Below, in pieces: positions 63,211-64,000 of a stretch of DNA of 64,000 nucleotides. The stretch spans positions 18,170,348 to 18,234,347 of the forward strand of contig CAIIXF020000006.1 in NCBI GenBank assembly GCA_903813345.2, given 5' to 3'. The DNA comes from Owenia fusiformis. Taxonomy: Eukaryota; Annelida; Polychaeta; Sabellida; Oweniidae. Position numbers and translations under genes: made by a program. Below the pieces are notes generated by a model. The model did no database searches and was not told the DNA's origin. It was given only the letters and a program-made list of their open reading frames with translations. Position 1 is the first letter of the stretch. Every line of letters starts with the position of its first letter.

Positions 63211-64000
63211 TGTTATAACAAGGCATTAACATGACAAAATGTCACCACCTAAAACAATTTGGTCAATTAAAGCAAGTTGAAAAAATACCTCTTTGACTTT
63301 TTTTGACATTAAGAAGGTCAATGAAGGTCAAATGTCAAATCTAAAGTCAGATTTGAATTTCTGAGAACATGTAGATGATTTTGAAAAAAAAAATTAGTCA
63401 ATTTGAAGCAAGTTGAAAAAAGACCTTTTTGACCTTTTTATTAGCTCACATGGTGAGCTTTTGCAATCTCTCACTTGTCCGTCTGTCTGTCTGTCCGTCT
63501 GTCTGTCTGTCCGTCAACAATAGTGGCACGTTTTAAAACCTCTGTCAATAGGATTCCTGTTTTAAGTTATTACTGTTCAACATCAATACAGAAAATCCCC
63601 TTATGACTCCTGGTTCAAAAGCTCGCCTATTTTCAAAATGGCCGTCACTTTTGTCTCGCGAAATTCACTTTTAGCCCATTTCCTAGCTAACCACTGTCGA
63701 TAGGATTCCTGTTTTAAGTTATTTCTGTTCAACATCAATACAGAAAACCCCCCTATGACTCCTGGTTCAAAAGCTCGCCTATTTTCAAAATGGCCGTCAC
63801 TTTTGTCTCGCGAAATTCACTTTTGGCTCATTTCCTAGCTTTACAAATAATTTCAATGTTGAGAAGGTCATTGAAGGTCAAATGTCAAATCTAAAGTCAA
63901 ATCTAAAATCATATTTGAATTTCTGAGAACATGTAGATGATTTTGAAAAAATAATTTAGTCAATTTGAAGCAAGATGAAAAAATACCTTTTTGACCTTTT
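63211..64000. repeat. TGTCACC-type element and 'ttagctcac' insert
   Basis: 'aaggtcaatgaaggtcaaatg' repeats at 63310-63440 resume at 63860. Between them (63441-63855) lies another repeat: AGCTCAC/GTGAGCT palindrome, GTCT/CCGT tract (63477-63515) and two ~152-bp units with 'ataggattcctgttttaag'. It runs off the window. Confidence 0.65.

Overview
This window is animal nuclear DNA. It has GT-AG introns, a conserved metazoan helicase gene split into 15 coding exons, and introns filled with DNA transposons, foldback elements and the 'aaaatggc(g)gccattttt' and GGAC-type tandem repeats. No bacterial, plasmid, phage or organellar signature is visible. The repeat families look like those of marine invertebrates (mollusc, brachiopod or hemichordate grade). 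That is an impression from style; the species cannot be fixed from the sequence alone.

Layout. 1-15.8 kb holds no gene I can support. It is a mosaic of repeats: a ~1.1-kb family with GGAC tails ('family A'), a 2-kb element made of ~162-bp tandem units ('family B'), a 3-kb array of a 469-bp inverted-repeat element ('family C') inserted into a family B copy, a foldback hAT-like element inserted into another family C copy, and SINE-like pieces. 15.98-60.27 kb (+) is one gene, DDX51 (nucleolar DEAD-box RNA helicase, 779 aa predicted). Exons 1-11 lie in 16.0-23.2 kb and exons 12-15 in 58.6-60.3 kb. The 35.4-kb intron 11 contains two complete, unrelated minus-strand genes. One (24.8-30.3 kb) encodes a 629-aa membrane protein with two C-type lectin domains, a Thr-rich mucin-like stalk and one transmembrane segment. 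The other (43.0-46.2 kb) encodes a 279-aa secreted or membrane-anchored protein of the cyclase / KynB-type metal-dependent hydrolase family. The rest of intron 11 holds a LINE remnant split by a foldback element, a 2,082-bp near-identical tandem duplication, a 4.39-kb foldback element with a 5-bp target duplication, an apparent 2.3-kb composite with two tRNA-like sequences, and several small elements with clear target-site duplications. 60.3-64 kb is repeats again.

The three genes show no functional link. DDX51 acts in large-subunit ribosome biogenesis, the lectin protein should face the cell exterior, and the cyclase is a secreted-pathway enzyme. Their relation is positional: two host genes and many mobile elements sit inside one helicase intron. 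All gene models come from reading splice sites and protein similarity by eye; none has transcript support here.
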